Shown in pieces: positions 1 to 17,129 of a stretch of 64,000 nucleotides of DNA. Made by a program: the position numbers and the translations under genes. How positions within the stretch are numbered: position 1 is the first letter of the stretch; each line of letters opens with the position of its first letter. The stretch spans positions 310,001-374,000 of the forward strand of contig DASXFD010000070.1 of NCBI GenBank assembly GCA_036489755.1. The letters are read 5' to 3'. This DNA is from JABFXX01 sp036489755. GTDB taxonomy: Bacteria; Myxococcota_A; Polyangia; Haliangiales; Haliangiaceae. A model generated the notes under the pieces. That model worked only from the letters and a program-made list of their open reading frames with translations, made no database searches and was not told the origin of the DNA.

Positions 1-341
1 GCTTCGACGTGCGTCTTCTTCGACCACTTCTCCGCGCGGATTCGCGTGGCCGGCACGGCCTCCTCGACTTGGTCGTCGAACGTGTAGAGCACCTTGTAGC
101 CGGAGCCCGCCGTGACGATCTCGGCCTCGTGCCACTTGCCGTCGCGCTTCACTTGGACGACGTCGCCGACGTTCCACGGCTTCACCGCGGCGGAGCCCTC
201 GTCGTCATCCGACTCGGCCGAGCCCGCCGCGGCAGAGCCCGCCGCGGCAACGCTCGCCGATCCTGATCCCGAGCCGCTCGACTTGTCCTTGTCGCACCCG
301 ATCCACGCCACGCAAACGACGATCAACAACGCCCACTTCAT
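1..341 (-). CDS. Putative lipoprotein with Tudor/SH3-like segment (C-terminus off window)
   Basis: The gene starts at ATG 339-341 and runs off the left edge, so only the first 113 residues are visible. Residues 1-15 form a short hydrophobic signal peptide followed by Cys16 in the context WIGC, a somewhat weak lipobox. Residues 20-54 are a Ser/Gly/Ala/Asp low-complexity linker typical of a surface lipoprotein. Residues 56-101 look like a small beta-barrel of the Tudor/Agenet/SH3 kind: WNVGDVVQVKRDGKWHEAEI, then YKVLY, then an acidic stretch ending VPATRIR. It lies 30 bases downstream of the giant TPR gene on the same strand and is probably cotranscribed with it. The fold assignment is by pattern only; a general SH3-like protein is the alternative. 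Confidence 0.72.
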   Translation of the reverse strand, partial: MKWALLIVVCVAWIGCDKDKSSGSGSGSASVAAAGSAAAGSAESDDDEGSAAVKPWNVGDVVQVKRDGKWHEAEIVTAGSGYKVLYTFDDQVEEAVPATRIRAEKWSKKTHVE

Positions 342-371
342 CGCGGCGATCGTAACACCGCGCCGAGCGGC

Positions 372-8867
<8,496 letters not shown>

Positions 8868-8895
8868 CGCCGCGCGAAGCTACCACGAACGCGTG

Positions 8896-8901
8896 TAAGC
8901 T
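8896..8901 (+). promoter_or_regulatory. Probable -10 element (leaderless start) of the tricorn-type gene
   Basis: TAAGCT lies exactly 6 bases before ATG 8908 and there is no Shine-Dalgarno sequence. This places the expected transcription start at or next to the start codon. No clear -35 box is seen. Confidence 0.45.
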
Positions 8902-8907
8902 GCCGCA

Positions 8908-11900
8908 ATGCAGAGAGAATCGCGAGCCATCGTGGCGTTCGGAACGGCGGCCGCGCTGTTCCTGTTGGGGGTCTTCATCGTTCCCAGGCTCGTGCACGGT
9001 GCCGGCGGCGTGGCCGCGCTGCCGACGGTGCCGCGCGTTCCGCCCGCTCCGCTCGTCGCGATCAAGCCCGTCGCGCCGACGACGCCGCGGATCTTCGGCT
9101 GGCCCTCGCTGTCGAAGACCCAGATCGCGTTCTCGTTCGCGGGCGAGATCTGGACCGTACCGCGCGAGGGCGGCATCGCGCGCCGGTTGGTCGGCGGCCA
9201 GCGCCAGAACGCCAAGCCGATCTTCTCGCCCGACGGCACGCAGATCGCGTTCACCGGCACCTACGACAGCAACACCGACGTCTACGTGGTCTCCGCAAAC
9301 GGCGGCGAGCCGCACCGGCTCACGTACCAACCCGGCACCGACATCGCAGTTCGATGGTCGCCCGACGGCAGCAAGATCCTGTTCGCCTCCGACGCTCATA
9401 CGGCGCGCGATTTGCCGCAGCTCTACACGGTGCCGGTCACCGGCGGGCTCGCGACCGAGCTGCCGCTGCCGTCGGGTGTCGACGCGAGCTACTCGCCCGA
9501 CGCGACGCACCTCGCGTATCAGCCGTTCCCGCAGTGGCAGGAGGCGTGGAAGCACTATCGCGGCGGCCAGTACGCGCGGATCTGGATCGCCGATCTCGCC
9601 GACTCGAAGGTCACGAAGCTCCCGAAAGAGGGCTCGAACGACAAGTTTCCGATGTGGGTCGACAACACGATCTACTTCCTCTCGGATCGCGACGGCCCGA
9701 TGGCGCTCTACGCGTTCGACGTCGGCGGCAACGGCGTGCGCCAGGTCGCCAAGGATCCGGACGGCTTCGATCTGCGCTCGGCGCAGGCCGGCCCGGGCGG
9801 CATCGTGTTCGAGCGCGTCGGCCAGCTGTCGATCTACGACTTCGCGACGAAGCAGGCCAAGCCGGTGCAAGTCACGATCGTCGATGACCTGCCGCAGACG
9901 CGCCCGCGCTTCGAGCACGTCGATCCCGATCAGATGATGCACGTCAGCCTGTCGCCGACCGGCAAGCGCGTGCTCGTCGAGGCGCACGGCGAGATCCTGT
10001 CGGTGCCCGTCGAGAAGGGCGATACGCGCAACCTCACGCAGTCGCCGGCGATCGCGGATCGCGACCCGGCGTGGTCGCCCGACGGCAAGTGGATCGCGTG
10101 GCTCTCCGATCGCACGGGCGAGTACGCGCTCTACTTCATGCAACCCGACGGCTTGGGCGACGTGCACACCGTCGATCTCGGCAAGCCGGCGTCGTTTTAT
10201 TACTCGCCGCGGTGGTCGCCGGATTCGAAGAAGATCGTGCTCACCGACAAGCGGGTGAACCTGTGGCTCGTCGACATCGACCATCCGACGCCGCAGAAAG
10301 TCGACAGCGATCTCTACGACGCGCAGCGCACGCTCAACCCGTCGTTCTCGCCCGACTCGCGCTGGATCTCGTACGTGAAGGCGCTGCCGAACCACCTGCA
10401 CGCCGTGTTCGTGTACTCGCTCGAGTCGAAGAAGTCGACGCAGCTCACCGACGGGCTCAGCGATGCGTGGGGCGGGGCGCGCTTCGATCGCAGCGGCAAG
10501 TACATCTGGTTTCTCGCGAGCACCGACGTCGGACCGGCGGCGGGCTGGCTCGACATGACGTCGAACAACCACCCGACCGCGGCGAGCGTGTACGGGATCG
10601 TGCTGCGCAAGGACACGCCGTCGCCGGTCGCGCTCGAGAGCGACGAAGAAGGCTCGGGCTCGAGCACCGGCAAGCGGCTCAACGACGACAAAGACAAAGG
10701 CGTGCGCATCGACTTCGATCAGATCGATCAGCGCATCGTCGCGCTCCCGATCGAGCGCGCGAACTACGCCGGCCTCGAGGTCGGCGGACCGGGCGTGATC
10801 TTCCTGGCGTCGGCACCGATCGCATTCGCCGACGAGGATCTGCTCGAGCTCGACGAGGTGCCGCTCGAGATCACGCGGTTCGATCTCAAGAGCCGCAAGG
10901 CCGCGCCATTCCTGCCGCGCGTCACCGGGTTCGGGCTCTCGGCCGACGGCGAGAAAGTGCTCTATCAGGCTGGCCACCAGTGGTTCGTCGCCGACTCGAG
11001 CTCGCCGCCGAAGCCCGGCGAAGGCGCCGTGCCGCTCGGCTCGCTGGAGGTGTGGGTCGATCCGCGCGCCGAGTGGAAGCAGATGTATCACGAGGTCTGG
11101 CGCATCGAGCGCGACTTCCTGTACGACCCGCACGCGCACGGGCTCGATCTCGCCGAGGCGGAGCGCGTGTATGCGCCGCTCGTCGACGGCATCGCTAGCC
11201 GCGCCGATCTCGACAAGCTGTTCACCGAGATGCTCGGCAACCTCGTGCTCGGTCACACGTTCATCGCGTCGCGGCCGGAGCCAGAGCATCACGTCTCCGT
11301 CGGCATGCTCGGCGCCGACTACACCGTCGATCACGACCACTACCGCATCTCGCACATCTATCGCGGCGAGAACTACAACCCGCACCTCCAGGCGCCGCTC
11401 ACGCAGCCCGGCGTGATCGTCAAGGAGGGCGACTACCTGCTCGAGGTCAACGGCGAGCCGGTCAGCGTGAACGACGCGCCCGAAAAGGCGTTCCTCGATA
11501 CGGCCGGCAAGCAGACGACGCTGACGCTCGCGGCGAGCCCCGACGGCCACGACAAGCGCGAGGTGATCGTCGTGCCGGAGCCGAGCGAGCGCGAGCTCCG
11601 GCTGCGCAGCTGGATGGAGGCCAACAAGCAGAAGGTCGATCAGCTCTCTGGCGGCAAGCTCGCGTACGTGTGGGTTCCCGACACGGCGGCCGGCGGCACC
11701 GCGAACTTCGATCGCTACTTCTTCTCGCAGATCGACAAGCAGGGCGTGATCGTCGACGAGCGCTTCAATCACGGCGGTCAGATCGCCGACTTCATCGTCA
11801 ACACGCTGCAGCTCAAGCCGTCGATGGTGAACCATGCGCGCGACGGCGCCGAAGAGGTCGAGCCCGCCGAGGCGAACTACGGTCCGAAGGTCATGATCGC

Positions 11901-12279
11901 GAACGAGATGTCGGGCTCCGGCGGCGACGCGCTGCCGTGGCTGTTCAAGCGCGCGAAGATCGGGCCGCTCGTCGGCACGCGCACGTGGGGCGGGCTCGTC
12001 GGCATCGGCGACTATCCGCCGCTGATCGACGGCGGGATGGTCACGGCGCCGCGGTGGGGCCTGTACAGCGCCGAAGGCAAATGGGACGTCGAGAACAAGG
12101 GCGTCACGCCCGACGTGCTCGTCGAGCAAGACCCGGCCCTCGTGCGCCAAGGGCACGATCCGCAGCTCGAGCGCGCGGTGGAGCTCGCGCTCGCCGCGCT
12201 GAAGACCAATCCGCCCCCGACGTTCCACGTGCCGCCGTTCCCCGACTACGGTCCTCGCTTGCCGCATCCGAATTGGTAA
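8908..12279 (+). CDS. Tricorn-type serine protease, S41 family, membrane-anchored
   Basis: A protein of 1123 residues, close in size to archaeal tricorn. Residues 8-30 form one hydrophobic N-terminal segment, so the enzyme is probably anchored with its bulk outside the cytoplasm. About 700 residues of beta-propeller follow, with WD40/PD40-type strands such as FSPDGTQIAFTG and WSPDGKWIAWLSD. A PDZ segment lies around residues 800-900. The C-terminal catalytic core carries SGSGGD with Ser1004 in the nucleophile position, His783 in LGHTFI and Glu1062 in VENKGVTPD, matching the tricorn Ser/His/Glu set. The Asp that follows the nucleophile in tricorn is Gly here. Tricorn degrades peptides released by larger proteases. 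The start is fixed by the first ATG after a TANNNT element; the TPR gene is divergent. Confidence 0.92.
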   Translation: MQRESRAIVAFGTAAALFLLGVFIVPRLVHGAGGVAALPTVPRVPPAPLVAIKPVAPTTPRIFGWPSLSKTQIAFSFAGEIWTVPREGGIARRLVGGQRQNAKPIFSPDGTQIAFTGTYDSNTDVYVVSANGGEPHRLTYQPGTDIAVRWSPDGSKILFASDAHTARDLPQLYTVPVTGGLATELPLPSGVDASYSPDATHLAYQPFPQWQEAWKHYRGGQYARIWIADLADSKVTKLPKEGSNDKFPMWVDNTIYFLSDRDGPMALYAFDVGGNGVRQVAKDPDGFDLRSAQAGPGGIVFERVGQLSIYDFATKQAKPVQVTIVDDLPQTRPRFEHVDPDQMMHVSLSPTGKRVLVEAHGEILSVPVEKGDTRNLTQSPAIADRDPAWSPDGKWIAWLSDRTGEYALYFMQPDGLGDVHTVDLGKPASFYYSPRWSPDSKKIVLTDKRVNLWLVDIDHPTPQKVDSDLYDAQRTLNPSFSPDSRWISYVKALPNHLHAVFVYSLESKKSTQLTDGLSDAWGGARFDRSGKYIWFLASTDVGPAAGWLDMTSNNHPTAASVYGIVLRKDTPSPVALESDEEGSGSSTGKRLNDDKDKGVRIDFDQIDQRIVALPIERANYAGLEVGGPGVIFLASAPIAFADEDLLELDEVPLEITRFDLKSRKAAPFLPRVTGFGLSADGEKVLYQAGHQWFVADSSSPPKPGEGAVPLGSLEVWVDPRAEWKQMYHEVWRIERDFLYDPHAHGLDLAEAERVYAPLVDGIASRADLDKLFTEMLGNLVLGHTFIASRPEPEHHVSVGMLGADYTVDHDHYRISHIYRGENYNPHLQAPLTQPGVIVKEGDYLLEVNGEPVSVNDAPEKAFLDTAGKQTTLTLAASPDGHDKREVIVVPEPSERELRLRSWMEANKQKVDQLSGGKLAYVWVPDTAAGGTANFDRYFFSQIDKQGVIVDERFNHGGQIADFIVNTLQLKPSMVNHARDGAEEVEPAEANYGPKVMIANEMSGSGGDALPWLFKRAKIGPLVGTRTWGGLVGIGDYPPLIDGGMVTAPRWGLYSAEGKWDVENKGVTPDVLVEQDPALVRQGHDPQLERAVELALAALKTNPPPTFHVPPFPDYGPRLPHPNW

Positions 12280-12361
12280 TGTCGCGGCCGGCGCTGATGC
12301 CCGTCGGAACCGGACGGCGGCAACGACCCAAGGCCTGAAACAGGCACTCTCGGCGAATCCG

Positions 12362-12380
12362 GTAATAACGTTGTTATTAC
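12362..12380. promoter_or_regulatory. Perfect 8-bp inverted repeat, operator-like
   Basis: GTAATAAC and its exact reverse complement GTTATTAC are separated by three bases (GTT). It is a strikingly A+T-rich island in G+C-rich DNA, 109 bases before the YceI-like start, and has no T-run to suggest a terminator. A dimeric repressor site (MarR/TetR type) is the simplest reading. Confidence 0.5.
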
Positions 12381-12441
12381 GGGTTTCGGGAGAGGGTATA
12401 TCGCAGCCGGCCGCTCGCGCGGCCAGCCCATTGTGTCGATG

Positions 12442-12455
12442 ACTACACATGTAGT
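12442..12455. promoter_or_regulatory. Second palindrome in the YceI-like gene leader
   Basis: ACTAC and GTAGT flank a 4-base spacer (ACAT). The site overlaps an A+T-rich stretch that is the likeliest promoter region for the lipoprotein gene starting 34 bases downstream. It differs from the palindrome at 12362-12380. Confidence 0.35.
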
Positions 12456-12488
12456 AATTTTACGATGGTTGTAGGAGGTCGAACGAAT

Positions 12489-13091
12489 ATGAAGACGATC
12501 GCACTGCTCGTGCTCGCGACCGCGCTGGCCTTCGTGCCCGGATGCGGGAAGCCGCACTCCGACACGCCTTCGACGGCGACCGGCTCGGCCGATAACGACG
12601 CGGATCACATCACGGTCCTCGCGCGGCACCGGCCGGCGAAGCCGACGGACCCGGTTGAGGTGCGGTTCGACAAGTTCAGAGTCGTCTCCGCGACCTTCGA
12701 CCCGAAGACGATCGAGGGCGGGACCGCGACGATCGAGATCGATCTCGCGAGCCTCGCGAGCGGATCGGGCGAGCGCGACGACGATCTCAAGTCTCCGCGC
12801 TTCATCGACGTGGCCACGTTCGCGACGGTGACGATCGAGATCGCAAACGTCAGGAAGAAGCTAGACAAGACGTTCACCGCCGACGCGACGGTGAAGCTCC
12901 GCGGCGTGACGAAGACCTATCCGGTCACGTTCGACGTCGTCGAGCAGCGAGCCGATGGCATTCGGATCCGGGGCGAGCACACGTTCTCGCGGCTCGACTT
13001 CGGGGTCGGCACGGACCCGGCCGCGGATCCGCACCAGCAGGTCGACACCGAGCTGACGATCCAGATGCTGCTCACGCTCAAGAAGCCGTGA
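12489..13091 (+). CDS. YceI-like lipoprotein
   Basis: A 200-residue protein. ATG 12489 is chosen over an upstream in-frame ATG (12465) because a strong AGGAGG (12473-12478) sits 10 bases before it and because it gives a normal lipoprotein signal peptide with Cys19 in FVPGC. The body matches the YceI pattern: a beta-sandwich with conserved pieces such as VEVRFDKFRVVSATFD, GTATIEIDLASL, FIDVATFATVTIE, and LRGVTKTYPVTFDV near the end. YceI-family proteins are periplasmic lipocalin-like barrels that bind polyisoprenoid or related lipids. The gene stands alone, with two palindromes in its leader suggesting regulated expression. The YceI family call rests on overall pattern; the ligand is unknown. 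Confidence 0.82.
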   Translation: MKTIALLVLATALAFVPGCGKPHSDTPSTATGSADNDADHITVLARHRPAKPTDPVEVRFDKFRVVSATFDPKTIEGGTATIEIDLASLASGSGERDDDLKSPRFIDVATFATVTIEIANVRKKLDKTFTADATVKLRGVTKTYPVTFDVVEQRADGIRIRGEHTFSRLDFGVGTDPAADPHQQVDTELTIQMLLTLKKP

Positions 13092-13097
13092 ACGTGA

Positions 13098-13757
13098 TCA
13101 GGCTTCGGTCTCGGCCGGCTCGACGAGGAAGTGCGGCCACGACTCGACACGCGCGGTGACCGGCGAGGCCTGCACGGGCTGCGCGCGGGGCTTGACCACT
13201 TCGGGCGCCCTGAGCCCGCACTTGCTGAGCACGAACTCGACGGCGCGCACGCGCTCTTGCATCGACACGCTGTCGAGCGGCAGGTAGCTGATCCGGTGCT
13301 GCTCGAGCATGAGCTTCACCATGCCGTCGATGCGGAGCACCGAGTCCCACGACACGCCGGCGCGCACGCCGTCGTCTTTGAGCAGCGACTGGTGCGGCCG
13401 CACGAAGAACACGATGCCCTCGCTGACCCACTTCATGTAGTCGCGAAAGCGCCCGTCGTTCATCATCACCGCTGCGTTCGTCGTGTGCTCGGCGACGTAC
13501 GCGAGGTTGTCGAACGCGCGGTCCGAGACGAACCGCCCTTCATGCGAGCGTTCGACCGCGACCTGGCGCGCGAACACGCGCTCCTGATACTCGGCGACAA
13601 GATCCATGTCGGTGCGGAGCGCGTCGAGCGCGGTCTCCATCTCGGCGAGCACCGCGCGCGCCACCTCGCTGATCATCGGCAGGCCGTAACGCCGGCTAAC
13701 GTAACGACACAACGTGGTCTTACCGGTTGCGTGGCTGCCGACGAAGTAGATGCGCAT
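13098..13757 (-). CDS. NadR-like P-loop ATPase/kinase (AAA_28 type)
   Basis: A 219-residue protein starting at ATG 13757; an in-frame ATG 39 bases upstream would add residues before a Walker A that already begins at residue 7, so the shorter form is preferred. Walker A is GSHATGKTT (residues 7-15). DRAFDNLAYV in the middle resembles the lid/substrate motif of NadR-type nucleotide kinases and AAA_28 proteins. The C-terminal 50 residues are Pro/Val/Ala-rich and look disordered. It converges with the YceI-like gene (6 bases between stops) and is divergent from the propeller lipoprotein gene. The exact substrate cannot be told; a small nucleotide or nucleoside is the family expectation. Confidence 0.8.
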   Translation of the reverse strand: MRIYFVGSHATGKTTLCRYVSRRYGLPMISEVARAVLAEMETALDALRTDMDLVAEYQERVFARQVAVERSHEGRFVSDRAFDNLAYVAEHTTNAAVMMNDGRFRDYMKWVSEGIVFFVRPHQSLLKDDGVRAGVSWDSVLRIDGMVKLMLEQHRISYLPLDSVSMQERVRAVEFVLSKCGLRAPEVVKPRAQPVQASPVTARVESWPHFLVEPAETEA

Positions 13758-13823
13758 CGCATACGGATCTACGAGATCGGTCTGACACGTCCGCAATAGA
13801 CGTGGGCCGGCGAGCGTCTACGA

Positions 13824-15683
13824 ATGATGTGGCGCTTGCTGGCGATCCTGGCGGCCTGTTCGGCACCGGTCGCGCACGTCGCGGCACCTGGCCGGCACCA
13901 CGACGAGCAACTTCGCGTGGCCCCGTCGGGCTCGCCGATCGCGGTTGCCGCGGTGACGGACGACGGGACCGCCGCGGTCACGGGCGATTCGTTCGGCGGC
14001 ATCCGGCTGTGGCCGACGCTCGATGGCACGCGCGAGCCGCTGAGTGTGCCGGGCCCCGCGCCGCGCGAGCTCGCGATCGTCCACGACGCCGCGCGCGCGT
14101 TCGGGCTCGCGATCGTCGACGACGCGGGCACGTTGACGGTGGTCACCATCGACGCGAGCAACCGCCTGCGCGGCGAGCGCCAGGTCGCGACGGTTGCCGG
14201 CGTTACCGCCACTGCCGACGCGCTCGTCGCGTGGCTGCCCGACGGCACGATCGAGACGATCGACCTCGGCGGCAACGTCACCGCGACCGCGGTCGCACCC
14301 GGCCACCTCGTGTCGGTCGCGGCGCGCGGCACCCGCATCCTCGCGGCCGTCGATTCGCGACGCGGCATGGTCGGCTACTGGCTCGAGCACGGTCGGATCG
14401 GTGCGGCAACGCCGGTGCTGCCGTTCGACTCCGGGCCCGTGGTGCTCGCGACCGACGGCGCGCATGTCGCGGGCATGCGTGAACGCGCCGCAATCATCAG
14501 TGACGTCGCGACGGGAACCGACGTGGCTCACAGCCGGGTCTGCGACCCGATCGGCTTCGTGGATCGCGACACGCTTGCATGCAGGTCGACGGCAGGAAAC
14601 GAGGCCGCCGCGATGGTCTGGGTGAGCGTCGGCGGCACAACCACGGTGGTCGATCTGACGGACGATTCGGCGGTGGCCACCAACAAGCCGCACGAGGCAC
14701 CGGCGCTGCACGCCGTTGGCGACGGCGTCGCGGTCGCCGACCATTCGAGCTCGCTCGAGCTGCTCGCACCCGGCGCGGCTCCGAGCTTCCTCGGTTACGG
14801 CGTCGTCCAGCCGAGCAAGGTGCGCTCGACGCCGCGCGGCCTCGCGATCAGCGGTGCCGGGAGGTGGGGCTTGCTCGACGAACGGTTGGCATACGCCGGC
14901 ACGTTCGTCGACCAGCCGATCGAGCTCGTGCCGGACGCGATCGCGGTCGACGCGCATACGCCGCTCGCACTCCACGTCGAGATCACGGGCACGGAGCTGC
15001 GCCGGGGCGACGACATCATCTTTCGCGACGTGTTCGTCGACAACCTCGTGTACGAGCCCGCGACGAAGCTTGCCGCCGTCGTGCTCGCGCACGGCGTGGG
15101 CTTCTTCCACGTCGACAGCGGCGAGAAGACGCAGGTCACGTTCGACCTCGAGGACGCAGAGGCGCAGGTTCACTTGCTCGATCCGGCGCTCGCGGGCGGC
15201 AAGGTCGCACTCCTCGAGCATGCGGGACGAGTCGCGTGGTTGTCCGCCGGCGAGCTGAGCGGCTCGGTCGCGTGGCGCCCGGCCGGTGCCTGGGGCAACG
15301 CGGCCGCGATCGACCGCGCGGGCCGGCCCTATCGGATCCTCCCGACCGGCGTGGTCGTGGGCGAGCACGCATTCGCGAACACGCGCAACGCGGTCTGGAT
15401 CGCGCCCGATGCCACGGGCGCGCGCGTCGCGATCTCGAACGGGACGTGGGTCGCCTTGTTTCGCGACGACGGCCGCCAGCTGTGGCGGATCTCGATCGTC
15501 AATGCGCGGCCGATCTGGCAGGGCGATCGGCTGTTTCTCGTGACGAGCACGCCGGTCGGCCTCGCACGGCTCGATCTGGCGACGGGCGCGTTCGCGGAGA
15601 GGGCCTGCGCGTGGCGATTCGGCAGGTTCGACGCGCCGACGCCGCCGATCGACGACGACACCGACTCGTTGTGCACGCTATAG
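13824..15683 (+). CDS. Beta-propeller-like lipoprotein
   Basis: A 619-residue protein with an unusually short lipoprotein signal (MMWRLLAILAAC, Cys12). The rest is a run of beta-strand-rich blades with recurring WD40-like phrases: AVAAVTDDGTAAVTGD, GGIRLWPTLDG, HVAGMRERAAIISDVATG. This suggests one or two propellers displayed at the cell envelope, probably for protein binding. No enzymatic motif is seen. Its stop codon abuts that of the convergent sialidase-like gene inside the hexamer CTATAG, so the two frames overlap by 6 bases. A second ATG at 13827 is an equally possible start. Confidence 0.8.
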   Translation: MMWRLLAILAACSAPVAHVAAPGRHHDEQLRVAPSGSPIAVAAVTDDGTAAVTGDSFGGIRLWPTLDGTREPLSVPGPAPRELAIVHDAARAFGLAIVDDAGTLTVVTIDASNRLRGERQVATVAGVTATADALVAWLPDGTIETIDLGGNVTATAVAPGHLVSVAARGTRILAAVDSRRGMVGYWLEHGRIGAATPVLPFDSGPVVLATDGAHVAGMRERAAIISDVATGTDVAHSRVCDPIGFVDRDTLACRSTAGNEAAAMVWVSVGGTTTVVDLTDDSAVATNKPHEAPALHAVGDGVAVADHSSSLELLAPGAAPSFLGYGVVQPSKVRSTPRGLAISGAGRWGLLDERLAYAGTFVDQPIELVPDAIAVDAHTPLALHVEITGTELRRGDDIIFRDVFVDNLVYEPATKLAAVVLAHGVGFFHVDSGEKTQVTFDLEDAEAQVHLLDPALAGGKVALLEHAGRVAWLSAGELSGSVAWRPAGAWGNAAAIDRAGRPYRILPTGVVVGEHAFANTRNAVWIAPDATGARVAISNGTWVALFRDDGRQLWRISIVNARPIWQGDRLFLVTSTPVGLARLDLATGAFAERACAWRFGRFDAPTPPIDDDTDSLCTL

Positions 15684-16775
15684 CCGGCCGACGTCGATCG
15701 TCGCCTGCCAGATGTCGCTCGGCTCGAGGATCGCGCGCGCCCACGGCTCGTCGGGCTTGCCGGTGTCGCTCGAGTAGTACGTCGCGAGAAACTTGCCGCC
15801 GCCGATCGGCACGACGCCCGCGTACGACGTGTCGCCCGCCGACGGAAACTCGCCGTGCATCACGACGCCGCCGTCGACGAGCTCGTAGAGCGCCGTCTTC
15901 TTGCGGTCGTCGGGCTCGATGAAGTGCTCGCGCGCGATGATGAATTCGCGCGAGCCGTACGCGAACGCGACCGGCCCGTCGAGCCGTGCGTCGTCGATCT
16001 CGCCCGAGCAATCGAACGAGCTGTACGGCCGCGCCGCGGTGCAGATCTTCGTGCGCAAGCGACCGACGTTGCCGAGCAATTCGTCGTCGGTGCCGTCCAT
16101 GCGCACGAGCGCGGTCACGCCGGCGTCATTGAAGATGAGCTCGGTCTCGAGCGGCGTGTCGTCGGAGACCGAGTAGATCATCGCGCCAGGCGTCCACGTG
16201 ATGCCGTCGCTCGACGAGAACAGTTGCACGGCGAGGTCGCCGTCCTCGTAGGCGGCGCTGTACAGCGTGCCATCGGTGTCGGCCTTGACGCGCCAGAAGC
16301 TCCACATCTCGGGCCCGATCGGCTCGAGCTCGCTCCACGTCATGCCGCCGTCGCTCGACCTCGTGCGGATCGTGATCGAATCGACGCCACTGTCGCGCTC
16401 GGACGTCACCGGCAGCCGAGTGATCGCCTTGATCGCGAGCGCGCCGGTCGCGTCGACGTAAAATGACGGATCGCGCAGGTCGCGATCGTCGGGCGCCGGG
16501 ATGATCGCGGGCATCGACCACGTGGCGCCGTGATCGTCGGACCGATACACGCGCAGCGAGCTGTTCGGGCCGAGCACCTGCGACTCGGCGGTGCGATGCA
16601 CCAAGTAGGTCGAGCCGTTGAAGACCGTGAGGTCGGTGTTCTCGTCGTGCGGGCACGGGCCGCCGCGGCAGTCGCTGTTCGTCTCGTGGACGCCGTCGAC
16701 GAGCACGTGCGCGTCGACCAGCCACGTGTGATCGCTACACGCGGCGCAAGCGAGACCGAGCCACCACCACCTCAT
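15678..16775 (-). CDS. Sialidase/BNR-repeat lipoprotein
   Basis: A 365-residue protein with signal peptide MRWWWLGLACAAC (lipidated Cys13). Three Asp-box (BNR) repeats are clear: SDDHGATWS (79-87), SSDGGMTWS (140-148) and SSSDGITWT (188-195), each in a beta-propeller setting. The segment RDLRDPSFYVDATG resembles the substrate-side strand of exo-alpha-sialidase/neuraminidase-like proteins. The full catalytic set (Arg triad, Tyr/Glu pair) cannot be assigned, so glycosidase activity is not claimed. It could equally be a non-enzymatic six-bladed propeller. A TAGCGC sequence lies 6 bases before the start. Confidence 0.78.
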   Translation of the reverse strand: MRWWWLGLACAACSDHTWLVDAHVLVDGVHETNSDCRGGPCPHDENTDLTVFNGSTYLVHRTAESQVLGPNSSLRVYRSDDHGATWSMPAIIPAPDDRDLRDPSFYVDATGALAIKAITRLPVTSERDSGVDSITIRTRSSDGGMTWSELEPIGPEMWSFWRVKADTDGTLYSAAYEDGDLAVQLFSSSDGITWTPGAMIYSVSDDTPLETELIFNDAGVTALVRMDGTDDELLGNVGRLRTKICTAARPYSSFDCSGEIDDARLDGPVAFAYGSREFIIAREHFIEPDDRKKTALYELVDGGVVMHGEFPSAGDTSYAGVVPIGGGKFLATYYSSDTGKPDEPWARAILEPSDIWQATIDVGRL

Positions 16776-16787
16776 GAGCCTGCGCTA

Positions 16788-17129
16788 TCACGTGCCCGGC
16801 TCGACGTACAACGAACGTTTTCGGCCACAGTCCGGACACGCGAAGTGAAGGACGATCAAGCGCCGCTCGTCGTAGCGGATCGCCTCGTCGTCGCTGGTCG
16901 CGCGCATCGGCTTGCGGCACGTCGAGCAGCGCTGGCTCTCGCGCAGCCGTTCGAGCTGCGCGGGCTTCGCGCGGATCGCCGCGGCGGGCGTCTCGCCGGC
17001 GAGGTCGCGATTGGGTTGCGGCTTCGTACTCTCGGCGAGCTGCGCGGGCTTCACGCCGAGCCGGCGATCGATCTGCCAGCCGATCGCGATGACGGCGAGC
17101 ACGATGACGATCGTCGCGGCGATCGTCAT
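16788..17129 (-). CDS. Small membrane protein with C4 zinc ribbon
   Basis: A 113-residue protein. Residues 3-20 form one transmembrane segment. A charged linker follows, then a zinc-ribbon-like module with Cys68/Cys71 (CSTC) and Cys98/Cys101 (CPDC) spaced by a beta-rich stretch. The start ATG (17127-17129) overlaps the stop of the hydroxy-acid dehydrogenase gene as ATGA, which fixes the start and implies translational coupling. It is the last gene of the six-gene operon that begins at 22715. Family and role are not recognised; a structural zinc site on the cytoplasmic face is inferred. Confidence 0.82.
   Translation of the reverse strand: MTIAATIVIVLAVIAIGWQIDRRLGVKPAQLAESTKPQPNRDLAGETPAAAIRAKPAQLERLRESQRCSTCRKPMRATSDDEAIRYDERRLIVLHFACPDCGRKRSLYVEPGT

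Noticed and set aside
12297..12317. A hairpin after the tricorn-type gene as its terminator
   Set aside because: The stem needs a bulge and no T-run follows.
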